Made by a program: the position numbers and the translations under genes
DNA from: Acidobacteriota bacterium
GTDB lineage: Bacteria > Acidobacteriota > Terriglobia > Acidiferrales > UBA7541
Assembly: GCA_003224075.1 (NCBI GenBank)
Contig: QHYF01000072.1
Coordinates: forward strand, 1 to 9,264
Reading direction: 5' to 3'
Length of the DNA stretch: 9,264 nucleotides
Part shown: one piece after another, positions 1 to 7,795 of the stretch
Layout: every line of letters starts with the position of its first letter
Numbering within the stretch: position 1 is the first letter of the stretch
Notes under the pieces: generated by a model
Database searches by the model: none
What the model saw: the letters and a program-made list of their open reading frames with translations, nothing else
Told to the model about the DNA's origin: nothing

Positions 1-1197
1 AAAAGGCGAATCGTTGGCGCGGACGATTGCTTCCTTTGCGTCCCGCACCGTTTGGATGGCCAGGATCGGCCCGAACGTCTCTTCCTGGAAAAGTCTCATC
101 GAGGAATCGACCCCCGTGACGACCGTGGGCTCGAAGAAATTCGGCCCGAGATCAGGACGCGGATTGCCTCCGCACAGAACCTTCGCGCCGCGCGAGACGG
201 CATCGCGGATTAGATCGCTCATGCGCTGAATATGCTGTGGACGAATCAGCGGGCCGACGTCTGTCGAAGGGTCAGTTCCAGGACCGAGCCGCAGCTTTTT
301 TGTTTTTTCAACGCAAAGCCTGATGAACTTTTGCGCGACCCCTTGCTCGACGAAGAGCCGTTCCACGGACAGACAGACCTGGCCGCAATTCGTGTAGCCG
401 CCCCAAACGGCCGCACTGGATGCCACGTCAAGGTCAGCATCCGCGAGAACGACCATGGCGTCTTTGCCGCCAAGTTCGAGAACCGATGGAATCAATTTTT
501 TCGCACAGGCTTCAGCGACACGTCGGCCCGTGGCCACGCTCCCGGTGAAGATCACTTTGTCCGGCGCAGCATCAATCAAAGCCTGCCCGACTTCTCCGCC
601 GCCTTGCACGACCGTGACGAGATCCTTCGGAAACGCTGCGTCGATGAAAAGTTTCTCGATCAACGCGCCGCATTGCGGCGTGAAGTCGCTGGTCTTGCAG
701 ACGACCGCATTCCCGGCGACGACGGCTGGAATGATTTGGCTGAGCGGGATGGCGAGCGGATAGTTCCACGAAGAAATGACAGCAACGACCCCAAGAGGAT
801 CGCACGCCAAGTAGCCGCGCTTCGCCTTCGCAGCGGTGCTGTGATGCGGCACGCGTTGTGTCCGAAGAGTGTTCGCGGCGTTTTTGGACCAGTATTCAGC
901 GGAATCGAGAGCCACGAAAACGTCGGCGAAGAGGGCCTCGACGCGCGGCTTGCCGGACTCGCGGACGACAGCATCGGCAAGATCATTTCGTGCAGCCATG
1001 ATGCGTTCCCGGAGACCGCGCAATTTCGCACATCGCTCGCGGATGGGAAGCTTTGCCCAGGTTGATTGAGCGGCGCGCGCGCGGAACACGATCTCCGAGA
1101 CCCGCTCGGGCGAAGTCCTCTCGAAACAAGCGATGACTTGCCCCGTTGCGGGGTTGATCGAGGGCACCGTGTCGACGGGAATGGCTGTGGCCGCCAT
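1..1197 (-). CDS. NAD(P)-dependent aldehyde dehydrogenase, C-terminus cut by window edge
   Basis: Oxidises an aldehyde to the carboxylate with NAD(P)+ through a cysteine thiohemiacetal; cytosolic. The reading frame is open for 399 codons from ATG at 1197 to base 1, so roughly the last 90-100 residues of a typical 490-residue enzyme are missing. Visible motifs in order: SSWNYP at 142-147 (cofactor and oxyanion Asn146), Lys168 in VCKTSD, FTGS at 217-220, ELGGK with general-base Glu241, GQVC with catalytic Cys275, and EETFGP at 372-377. It is the last visible gene of the leftward pyrE-truA cluster, about 113 bases after truA. An in-frame GTG at 1239 would add 14 residues; neither start has a clear Shine-Dalgarno sequence. 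The catalytic residues are intact. The superfamily assignment is certain; the substrate cannot be read from the sequence, and the cluster does not indicate it. Confidence 0.95.
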   Translation of the reverse strand, partial: MAATAIPVDTVPSINPATGQVIACFERTSPERVSEIVFRARAAQSTWAKLPIRERCAKLRGLRERIMAARNDLADAVVRESGKPRVEALFADVFVALDSAEYWSKNAANTLRTQRVPHHSTAAKAKRGYLACDPLGVVAVISSWNYPLAIPLSQIIPAVVAGNAVVCKTSDFTPQCGALIEKLFIDAAFPKDLVTVVQGGGEVGQALIDAAPDKVIFTGSVATGRRVAEACAKKLIPSVLELGGKDAMVVLADADLDVASSAAVWGGYTNCGQVCLSVERLFVEQGVAQKFIRLCVEKTKKLRLGPGTDPSTDVGPLIRPQHIQRMSDLIRDAVSRGAKVLCGGNPRPDLGPNFFEPTVVTGVDSSMRLFQEETFGPILAIQTVRDAKEAIVRANDSPF

Positions 1198-1269
1198 AAG
1201 CGCGATTCTAACTGATTTCAGGGTCTCGTGTGCGCTCACCGTATTTTAGGAAAGAAGTCGCCAATCAAT

Positions 1270-1287
1270 ATACCAATGATACCAATG
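1270..1287. repeat. Perfect tandem 9-mer, two copies
   Basis: ATACCAATG occurs twice back to back in the gap between truA and the aldehyde dehydrogenase gene. A third CCAAT lies at 1261-1265. It could be a protein-binding site or simple slippage. No function can be assigned. The rest of the 1198-1310 gap shows no clear promoter or terminator. Confidence 0.5.
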
Positions 1288-1310
1288 CCACGTCCGTAGC
1301 AGGGACAAGA

Positions 1311-2093
1311 CTAAGGCCTGCCCAGCCGCCAGGCCTCTTCATGCTGGACCTCAACCATGACCAAGCCTTGCGGTGGAACCGTGGGGCCGGATTTGGAGCG
1401 GTCCCTGAGTTCATAGAGGCGCTCGATATCCGCAGGTGTGAGTTTGCCGCGGCCCACGTCGAGCAGTGTGCCCACCATCTTGCGTACCATGTAACGCAGG
1501 AACGAACGGCCGCGAACGGTAAAAACCAGTTCTTCGTTGTCTGGGGTGCGCGCCAACTCGGTCGAGTAGATTTCGCGCTCAGTGGAGCGTTCTTTATCGT
1601 CGTCTTCAGAACCGGTGGAAGCGGCAAACGAGGCAAAGTCGTGCATGCCAACGAACCGCGCCGCCGCGTCGCGCATGGCGTCTTCGTCCAGCGGGAATGG
1701 GTAGTGGAGAACGTAACGCCAAATTGCGGGCGGCACCACTTTTCCGCGATAGAGGCGATAGCGGTAGGTCTTGCCGCGCGCGGACCAGCGGGCATTGAAA
1801 TCCGGGCCGACCTCTTCGGCGCCGACGATTCGAATCGTTGGAGGAAGCAAGGCGTTCAGCGCGCGCTGAAATTCCTGCGCCGAAAGCCCGGATCGCGTTC
1901 GAAAGCTGGCCACCTGGCCGAGTGCGTGCACGCCAGCATCGGTGCGGCCAGCGCCGTGCAATATTATTTTTTCTTGCGTGAGCTGCTGGAGCACGCTGAC
2001 GATTTCGCCCTGAATCGTCGGCTTGTTTGCCTGCATTTGCCAGCCGTGGAAATCGGTGCCGTCGTAGGCGATGGTAAGCTTGAAATGGCGCAT
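1311..2093 (-). CDS. truA: tRNA pseudouridine synthase A (TruA)
   Basis: Converts uridines 38-40 in the anticodon stem-loop of tRNAs to pseudouridine, without cofactor, in the cytosol. The 260-residue length is normal for the family. Diagnostic features are the N-terminal FKLTIAYDGTDFHGWQ (4-19), the catalytic block GAGRTDAGVHALGQV (47-61) with nucleophile Asp52, the KTYRYRLYRG segment (108-117), and the second-half block RSFLRYMVRKMVGTLLDVG that packs against the active site. It starts 21 bases after pyrE on the same strand, so cotranscription from the pyrE promoter is likely. The ATG start is where family homology begins. No anomalies were seen. An unrelated 434-codon open frame on the opposite strand covers this gene and is an antisense shadow. 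Confidence 0.97.
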   Translation of the reverse strand: MRHFKLTIAYDGTDFHGWQMQANKPTIQGEIVSVLQQLTQEKIILHGAGRTDAGVHALGQVASFRTRSGLSAQEFQRALNALLPPTIRIVGAEEVGPDFNARWSARGKTYRYRLYRGKVVPPAIWRYVLHYPFPLDEDAMRDAAARFVGMHDFASFAASTGSEDDDKERSTEREIYSTELARTPDNEELVFTVRGRSFLRYMVRKMVGTLLDVGRGKLTPADIERLYELRDRSKSGPTVPPQGLVMVEVQHEEAWRLGRP

Positions 2094-2114
2094 GCAGGGG
2101 AGATAACCATCGAA

Positions 2115-2732
2115 TCAGGCGGCGGAACGGACGAAGCGACTTCCGGGTTTGAGCGCCGCGCTTCCGTCGCGGCAAAGGGGGCAATCTTCCGGTTCGTAGC
2201 TGGCGATGGGAAGCTGAATGAGCGACTGGGCCTCCACGTCGAATTCGATGCTCCCGCCGCTCCGGTCAATCAGTGCACCTGCGGCAACAACTCGCGCCCC
2301 GGCCTCTTCAACCACGCGAATGGCTTCCTGCGTCGATCCCCCGGTAGTCCAAACGTCTTCAACGACGAGGACGTGTTGGTCAGGACCGAGCGAGAGACCG
2401 CGGCGCAGGGTCATCATGCCGCTGGCGTCGCGTTCCACAAAAAGCGCCGGCACTCCTCCTTCGATGGACTTCTTTGGCTCAGGCAGCGCGCGCGCGACTT
2501 CCTGGCCGATGATCAAGCCTCCCAGGGCCGGTGACACAACCGCTTCGACCGTAAGATCGGAGAAGAGGTCCGCCAGGGCCTGTCCAAGCCTCTCAGCGAA
2601 GCGCGGATACTGCAGGACGAGGGCGCACTGCACGTACGTGCTGCTGTGAAGGCCACTCGAGAGCTCAAAGTGACCATGGCGAATTGCGCCCGCGGTCTCG
2701 AACATTCTCAATAATTCTTCGCGTTTCAGCAT
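2115..2732 (-). CDS. pyrE: Orotate phosphoribosyltransferase (PyrE)
   Basis: Transfers the phosphoribosyl group of PRPP to orotate, giving orotidine 5'-monophosphate in de novo UMP synthesis; acts as a cytosolic dimer. The 205-residue length is in the usual range. Motifs: HFELSSGLHSSTYVQC (21-36), which binds orotate and PRPP; SPALGGLIIGQEVA (67-80); the catalytic-loop region FVERD (98-102); and the PRPP signature VLVVEDVWTTGGST (121-134) with its acidic pair Glu125-Asp126. The C-terminus has CPLCRDG...KPGSR, common in many bacterial PyrE proteins. It is the first gene of the leftward cluster, about 46 bases downstream of a strong candidate promoter. Only a weak GGATGGA precedes the ATG, so translation initiation may be modest. 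No sign of a pyrimidine attenuator was seen in the short leader. Confidence 0.96.
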   Translation of the reverse strand: MLKREELLRMFETAGAIRHGHFELSSGLHSSTYVQCALVLQYPRFAERLGQALADLFSDLTVEAVVSPALGGLIIGQEVARALPEPKKSIEGGVPALFVERDASGMMTLRRGLSLGPDQHVLVVEDVWTTGGSTQEAIRVVEEAGARVVAAGALIDRSGGSIEFDVEAQSLIQLPIASYEPEDCPLCRDGSAALKPGSRFVRSAA

Positions 2733-2778
2733 TCCATCCGGCTAACCGCTGGCCGCTCCTAAGCGTCGAAATGTCAGC

Positions 2779-2807
2779 AGCCTAGCCGCCGCCTCTTGCG
2801 TTGTCAA
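2779..2807 (-). promoter_or_regulatory. Sigma70-type promoter for pyrE-truA
   Basis: On the minus strand a perfect -35 TTGACA (2802-2807) is followed by a 17-base spacer and -10 TAGGCT (2779-2784). The predicted transcript start lies about 40 bases before the pyrE ATG. Spacing and position are good; the -10 is only a partial match. Confidence 0.6.
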
Positions 2808-2829
2808 GGAAGAGAGCGCCTGTTAGACT
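2801..2829 (+). promoter_or_regulatory. Candidate divergent promoter toward the tolC-family gene
   Basis: On the plus strand TTGTCA (2801-2806), 17 bases, then TAGACT (2824-2829). Its -35 overlaps the pyrE -35 on the other strand because the shared heptamer TTGTCAA reads TTGACAA in reverse. If used, it gives a leader of about 200 bases before the tolC start at 3037. The stretch 2830-3036 has no convincing gene; a short open frame there ending at 3022 has no recognisable protein character. An alternative TTGAAA at 2945-2950 lacks a good -10. Confidence 0.35.
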
Positions 2830-2961
2830 GCTTTTTTCGTCCCGTCGGTGCGGCGCAGCCCACGTGATGGCTTCTGGACCGTCTCAGGCTTGTGGGACCA
2901 AAGTACGGCCGAATTCCCGATGTGAGCCCAAAACGGTCAACTTCTTGAAACAAATTCCATT

Positions 2962-2978
2962 CTGTGAACGTTTTACAG
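2962..2978. promoter_or_regulatory. Imperfect palindrome upstream of the tolC-family gene
   Basis: CTGTGAACGTTTTACAG is a 17-base near-palindrome: six of eight half-site positions pair and one more is a G-T wobble. It ends 58 bases before the tolC ATG. Such symmetry fits a dimeric repressor operator, which is common for efflux genes, but no regulator gene is visible in the window. Confidence 0.25.
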
Positions 2979-3036
2979 AGTTGAGTCAATACAATTCAAG
3001 TCCCTTGGGGCACGAATCTTGAGGGTGAGGAGCACT

Positions 3037-5052
3037 ATGAAGACGCTGTTTGCTCGACCGCTGTTGGCCGCCGTACTAGCCGTAACGCTCGTGGGTGGAC
3101 CTATTTCCCCAGCCTTTGGGCAGGAAGCGCCGCAAAATCCGCAAGCAGCGCCCCCCAAACCGGCCGCGCCGGTCGTGCCAATCTCTCTCGGCTCTGCAAA
3201 ATTCAATTTCAGCCGCGCGCCCAAGCCTTTTCCGAACCTCATCAATCCCTATCGTCCCATCAAGATCGAAGAGCCCGGCCTCACCAATTCGCCGCGGATC
3301 GATCAGCTCATCCACGACGGAAAGCTGGAGTTGAGTCTGCAGGACGCAGTAGAGCTGGCGCTGGAAAACAGCATGGACATCGTGGTGCAGCGTTATAACC
3401 CGTGGTTTGCGGACACGGGCATCCTCAAGGCCAGGGCTGGCGGGTTTGGCGGTGTCACTCCCGGCGCCGTGTATGGCGGCTCGACGGCCAACAATCCCCT
3501 GCTGAACTACGACCCCGTCATCACGACGACGCTGAGCTACGACGACCGCAACGTTCCGGTGAACAACCCTCTCACTTCCGGCACCGGCACGGGCGTCTCA
3601 GCGCTCGTACCGCTGACCCTGCACACCGCCACGTACAACACGCAATACTCTCAGGGTTTCCAAACCGGAACGACTTTCTTTACGGCTTGGGACAACACTC
3701 GCAGTTCCTCCAGTTCCAGGGCCAACTTGTTCAACCCATCCGTGCAGTCTTCGATTTTCGTTGGCTTCCAGCAACAGCTACTGAATGGCTTTGGGCGCGC
3801 GGTTAACACAAGGAATATTCGTATCGCCAAGAACAATCGCAAAATCGCGGATTGGGCGTTTACACAGCAGGCGATTACCACCACCACAAACACAATAACC
3901 GCTTATTGGGAGCTTGTGTTCGCGCGGGAAAACGTGAAAGTTCAGCAGCAGGCCGCGACGGTGGCCGAGAAACTCTATAACGACAACAAGAAACAGCTCG
4001 AGATCGGAACCATGGCCCCGCTCGATGTCACTCGTGCCGAATCCGAACTCGCCACCGATCGCCAGAACCTGATCGTTGCGCAAACGATTCAGCTTCAGAA
4101 TCAGCAGATCCTGAAGAACGCCATCAGCAAGAATCCCCTGGCTCCCAATTTTGTGAACGTGGAGGTCATTCCCACGGACCTGCCTCAGCGGCCGGAAGCT
4201 ATTGAAGCTCCCTCCTTTGAAGAGGCCGTAAAGGAGGCCTTCGGGAAGAGGCCCGAGCTTCAAGAAGGAGCGCTCAATCTGCAAAACGGCGAGATTGACA
4301 TCAAAGCGACGCGCAACGCCCTGTTGCCAACGGCAACCCTCACGGCGCAGTACGGGACGGTCGGACTCGCGGGCAACCAGGCGAGGTTCACTTCTGCGAC
4401 GGTTGCCGGGGCGCCGGTCGTTGATGCAAACGGCAATCCGGTTCCCGGTTTTTTCCTGCCCGCAACGCAGCTTACTCCAAATGGCACGGCACAGGCCGGT
4501 TTTGGCGACGCCATGAGTTCGGCGTTTCACAATAATTTCCCCGATTATCAAGTGTCATTGAACGTGCAGATTCCCATTCGCAACCGTTCGGCGCAAGCGG
4601 ACAACCAGCGCTCGATCCTCACGCAGCGCCAGATCGAGGCGCAGTTGCAGCAGTTGAAGAACGCCGCGTTGCTGGATGTGCGGAACACGTACATCGCGCT
4701 GGAACAGGACCGCGCCCGCGTGGAAGCGGCCGCCAAAGCCCGCGAACTGCAGCAGCAAACCTTCGACGCGGAGCAGAAAAAGTATCAGCTCGGCGCCTCG
4801 ACCGTGTATCTCGTCATTCAGACCCAGCGCGACCTCATCCAAGCGCAGGGCACCGAGCTTCGTGCCCTGGCGGACTTGGTCGAAGCCAAAGCCAATTACG
4901 AGCGCGCCGTGGGACGCACCCTGGAAGTCAACCGCGTCTCGATCGCCGATGCCAAGTCCGGTGAAGTCGAACGCGAGACGCTCATTCCCGGCACCTTGCA
5001 CGGGCAAGTGGTGGGGACGGAGAAACTCTCTTTCAACAGCGGTCAAAGGTAA
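3037..5052 (+). CDS. TolC-family outer membrane protein
   Basis: Predicted trimeric outer-membrane channel of the outer membrane efflux protein (OEP) family, which forms the exit duct of efflux pumps or type I secretion systems. The frame is open from a TTG at 3019, but ATG at 3037 is preferred: it is preceded by AGGAG (3028-3032) and starts a classic signal peptide (Lys2, Arg7, hydrophobic 9-20, likely cleavage near residue 28 after AFG). A Pro/Ala-rich linker follows, then two OEP repeats with long alpha-helical, Gln-rich segments. Family-typical blocks include ITAYWELVFARENV, LEIGTMAPLDVTRAESELA, YQLGASTVYLVIQTQRDLI and ANYERAVGRTLE. The 671 residues exceed E. coli TolC (about 490), mainly through the extended N-terminal half and loops rich in Asn, Thr and Gly. 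There is no lipoprotein cysteine. No adaptor or inner-membrane pump gene is adjacent, so the substrate is unknown. Confidence 0.9.
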   Translation: MKTLFARPLLAAVLAVTLVGGPISPAFGQEAPQNPQAAPPKPAAPVVPISLGSAKFNFSRAPKPFPNLINPYRPIKIEEPGLTNSPRIDQLIHDGKLELSLQDAVELALENSMDIVVQRYNPWFADTGILKARAGGFGGVTPGAVYGGSTANNPLLNYDPVITTTLSYDDRNVPVNNPLTSGTGTGVSALVPLTLHTATYNTQYSQGFQTGTTFFTAWDNTRSSSSSRANLFNPSVQSSIFVGFQQQLLNGFGRAVNTRNIRIAKNNRKIADWAFTQQAITTTTNTITAYWELVFARENVKVQQQAATVAEKLYNDNKKQLEIGTMAPLDVTRAESELATDRQNLIVAQTIQLQNQQILKNAISKNPLAPNFVNVEVIPTDLPQRPEAIEAPSFEEAVKEAFGKRPELQEGALNLQNGEIDIKATRNALLPTATLTAQYGTVGLAGNQARFTSATVAGAPVVDANGNPVPGFFLPATQLTPNGTAQAGFGDAMSSAFHNNFPDYQVSLNVQIPIRNRSAQADNQRSILTQRQIEAQLQQLKNAALLDVRNTYIALEQDRARVEAAAKARELQQQTFDAEQKKYQLGASTVYLVIQTQRDLIQAQGTELRALADLVEAKANYERAVGRTLEVNRVSIADAKSGEVERETLIPGTLHGQVVGTEKLSFNSGQR

Positions 5053-5084
5053 TTTGTTCAGGAACTTTTTCGGCTCGGCCACTC

Positions 5085-5113
5085 TTGCCCGTCTGGAGCC
5101 TTTCGAATAGCAT
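5085..5113 (+). promoter_or_regulatory. Candidate promoter for the mutase genes
   Basis: TTGCCC (5085-5090), 17-base spacer, TAGCAT (5108-5113); four of six consensus matches in each box. The predicted start is near 5120, about 40 bases before the mutase ATG. Readthrough from tolC is the alternative, as no terminator hairpin is evident in the 109-base gap. Confidence 0.35.
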
Positions 5114-5128
5114 GGAACTTCGAGGCGT

Positions 5129-5146
5129 TTCGAACGGTCGTTTGAA
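5129..5146. promoter_or_regulatory. Operator-like palindrome before the mutase large subunit
   Basis: TTCGAACGGTCGTTTGAA is an 18-base near-palindrome with seven of nine half-site positions paired and a G-T wobble at the centre. It falls just after the predicted transcript start and 15 bases before the ATG, a position suited to repressor binding. The heptamer TTTCGAA also occurs at 5101-5107, 27 bases upstream of its copy at 5128-5134. Confidence 0.3.
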
Positions 5147-5161
5147 TCTTTCCCGGGAGCG

Positions 5162-6886
<1,725 letters not shown>

Positions 6887-6892
6887 CTCATG

Positions 6893-6940
6893 TTTTTCTT
6901 CTCTGTGAACTCTGTGTTCTCAGCGTGCTCTGTGTAAATT
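6893..6940 (+). repeat. Left inverted-repeat arm built of 9-base units
   Basis: After a T-rich lead, four units run in register: CTCTGTGAA (6901-6909), CTCTGTGTT (6910-6918), CTCAGCGTG (6919-6927) and CTCTGTGTA (6928-6936). The arm pairs with 7341-7388. In RNA it could fold onto the right arm, enclosing the GxxExxY message. Confidence 0.85.
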
Positions 6941-6949
6941 CCTGGTTTT

Positions 6950-7334
6950 ATGGACAGCCATCAGCTCACTCATGAAATCATCGGAGCCGCGATTGAGGTT
7001 CACCGGCTTTTGGGACCCGGCCTTCTGGAATCCGCATACGAGGAGTGCCTCTGTCACGAACTGACACTTCGCAAATTAGGCGTCCAGCGGCAAGTTCCAG
7101 TTCCGGTGGTCTACAAAGAAGTGAAACTTGAATGCGGCTATTCGACTTGACTTAGTGGTCGAAAGGAAAGTCATGTTGGAACTCAAGTCGATTGAGGCCT
7201 TTTCGCCGGTACACGAAGCCATCATGCTGACGTACTTGCGCCTCTCCGGCTATAGAATCGGATTACTCATCAATTTCAATGTGACAATCCTGAAAGATGG
7301 AATCAGGCGGTTCGTGTTCGAGCCCAGAGATTAG
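6950..7334 (+). pseudogene. GxxExxY-family protein gene with a +1 frameshift
   Basis: Two overlapping frames together give one 127-residue protein of the GxxExxY family, whose function is not established. The first frame (ATG 6950) has the family signature GLLESAY at 24-30 within GAAIEVHRLLGPG...EECL, then runs to ECGY before an early stop (TGA at 7148-7150). The second frame resumes at once with RLDLVVERKVMLELK and ends FVFEPRD at 7334. Dropping one T of the TT at 7141-7142 restores the continuous protein. The restored Asp67...Glu77-x-Lys79 spacing resembles the PD-(D/E)xK nuclease core, an inference proposed for such proteins. No Shine-Dalgarno precedes the ATG. It could be a decayed gene, a sequencing error, or less likely a programmed shift. 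Confidence 0.8.
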
Positions 7335-7340
7335 GGAAAA

Positions 7341-7388
7341 AACCTACACAGAGGCCACTGAGAACACAGAGTTCACAGAGAAGAGAAA
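7341..7388 (+). repeat. Right inverted-repeat arm built of 9-base units
   Basis: Units in register: TACACAGAG (7345-7353), GCCACTGAG (7354-7362), AACACAGAG (7363-7371) and TTCACAGAG (7372-7380), followed by a purine run. It mirrors the left arm, including the odd third-position unit with CTGAG. The trailing AGAGAAAGAGAA lies directly before the ATG at 7394 and may serve as the ribosome-binding region of the mutase small subunit. Confidence 0.85.
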
Positions 7389-7393
7389 GAGAA

Positions 7394-7795
7394 ATGCCAG
7401 AAAAGAAAATCAGAGTGCTGATCGCAAAGCCGGGATTGGATGGCCACGACCGCGGCGCCAAGGTCATCGCCCGCGCGCTGCGCGACGCCGGTATGGAGGT
7501 TATTTACACCGGCCTTCGCCAGACCCCGGAGATGATCGCTTCCGCGGCCGTCCAGGAAGACGTCGACGTCATCGGCCTCTCCATCCTCTCCGGCGCCCAT
7601 AACACCATTTGCCCTCAACTCATGCGCCTTCTCCGCGACAAAGGCATGAGCGACGTCACCGTCCTCGTTGGCGGAATCATTCCCGAAGCCGACATCCCCG
7701 CCCTCAAGCAATCCGGCATCGCGGAAATTTTCCTCCCCGGCACCTCCACGCAGGACATCGTCGAATTCATCCACAAACGCGTTGCCCACACTTAG
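7394..7795 (+). CDS. Acyl-CoA mutase small subunit, cobalamin-binding domain
   Basis: A 133-residue stand-alone B12-binding protein that would carry adenosylcobalamin and dock on the large subunit encoded at 5162. It matches the C-terminal domain of methylmalonyl-CoA mutase: RVLIAKPGLDGHDRGAKV contains the DxHxxG motif (Asp16, His18, Gly21), with His18 the lower cobalt ligand. It continues with IGLSILSGAH, which lines the nucleotide-loop pocket, then VGGIIPEADIPAL and IFLPGTSTQDIVEFI. Two-subunit mutases of this kind include isobutyryl-CoA and 2-hydroxyisobutyryl-CoA mutases, consistent with the large-subunit residues. A purine-rich AGAGAAAGAGAA precedes the ATG but no strong Shine-Dalgarno. 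Its stop codon overlaps that of convergent rsgA by the shared bases TTAG, leaving no space for a terminator. The domain is complete and no defects were seen. Confidence 0.95.
   Translation: MPEKKIRVLIAKPGLDGHDRGAKVIARALRDAGMEVIYTGLRQTPEMIASAAVQEDVDVIGLSILSGAHNTICPQLMRLLRDKGMSDVTVLVGGIIPEADIPALKQSGIAEIFLPGTSTQDIVEFIHKRVAHT

Larger units (their letters stand above)
6893..7388 (+). mobile_element. Inverted-repeat-bounded cassette carrying a GxxExxY gene
   Basis: About 496 bases bounded by inverted arms at 6893-6940 and 7341-7388, with a perfect 26-bp core (6898-6923 against 7358-7383). It contains one GxxExxY-family frame and no transposase. It begins 6 bases after the mutase large-subunit stop and ends 5 bases before the small-subunit ATG, so it separates two genes whose products must assemble. 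No clear target-site duplication was found. A mobile or formerly mobile element is the best inference; movement by borrowed enzymes would be required. Confidence 0.55.

Noticed and set aside
232..1065. 277-codon plus-strand open frame
   Set aside because: It lies opposite the aldehyde dehydrogenase, whose motifs are complete on the minus strand.
1230..2534. 434-codon open frame on the plus strand opposite truA and pyrE
   Set aside because: The minus strand encodes two clear enzymes with catalytic motifs; the plus frame has no recognisable domain and is explained by GC-rich codon structure.
2801..3022. 73-codon plus-strand frame between pyrE and tolC
   Set aside because: No protein-like character or ribosome-binding site; it overlaps promoter and leader sequence.
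3778..4551. 257-codon minus-strand open frame inside the tolC-family gene
   Set aside because: Antisense shadow with no recognisable domain; the plus strand has a signal peptide, OEP repeats and a ribosome-binding site.
6893..7388. CRISPR array or integron attC site in the 9-base repeats
   Set aside because: Units are only 9 bases with no unique spacers, and the attC core and integrase are absent.
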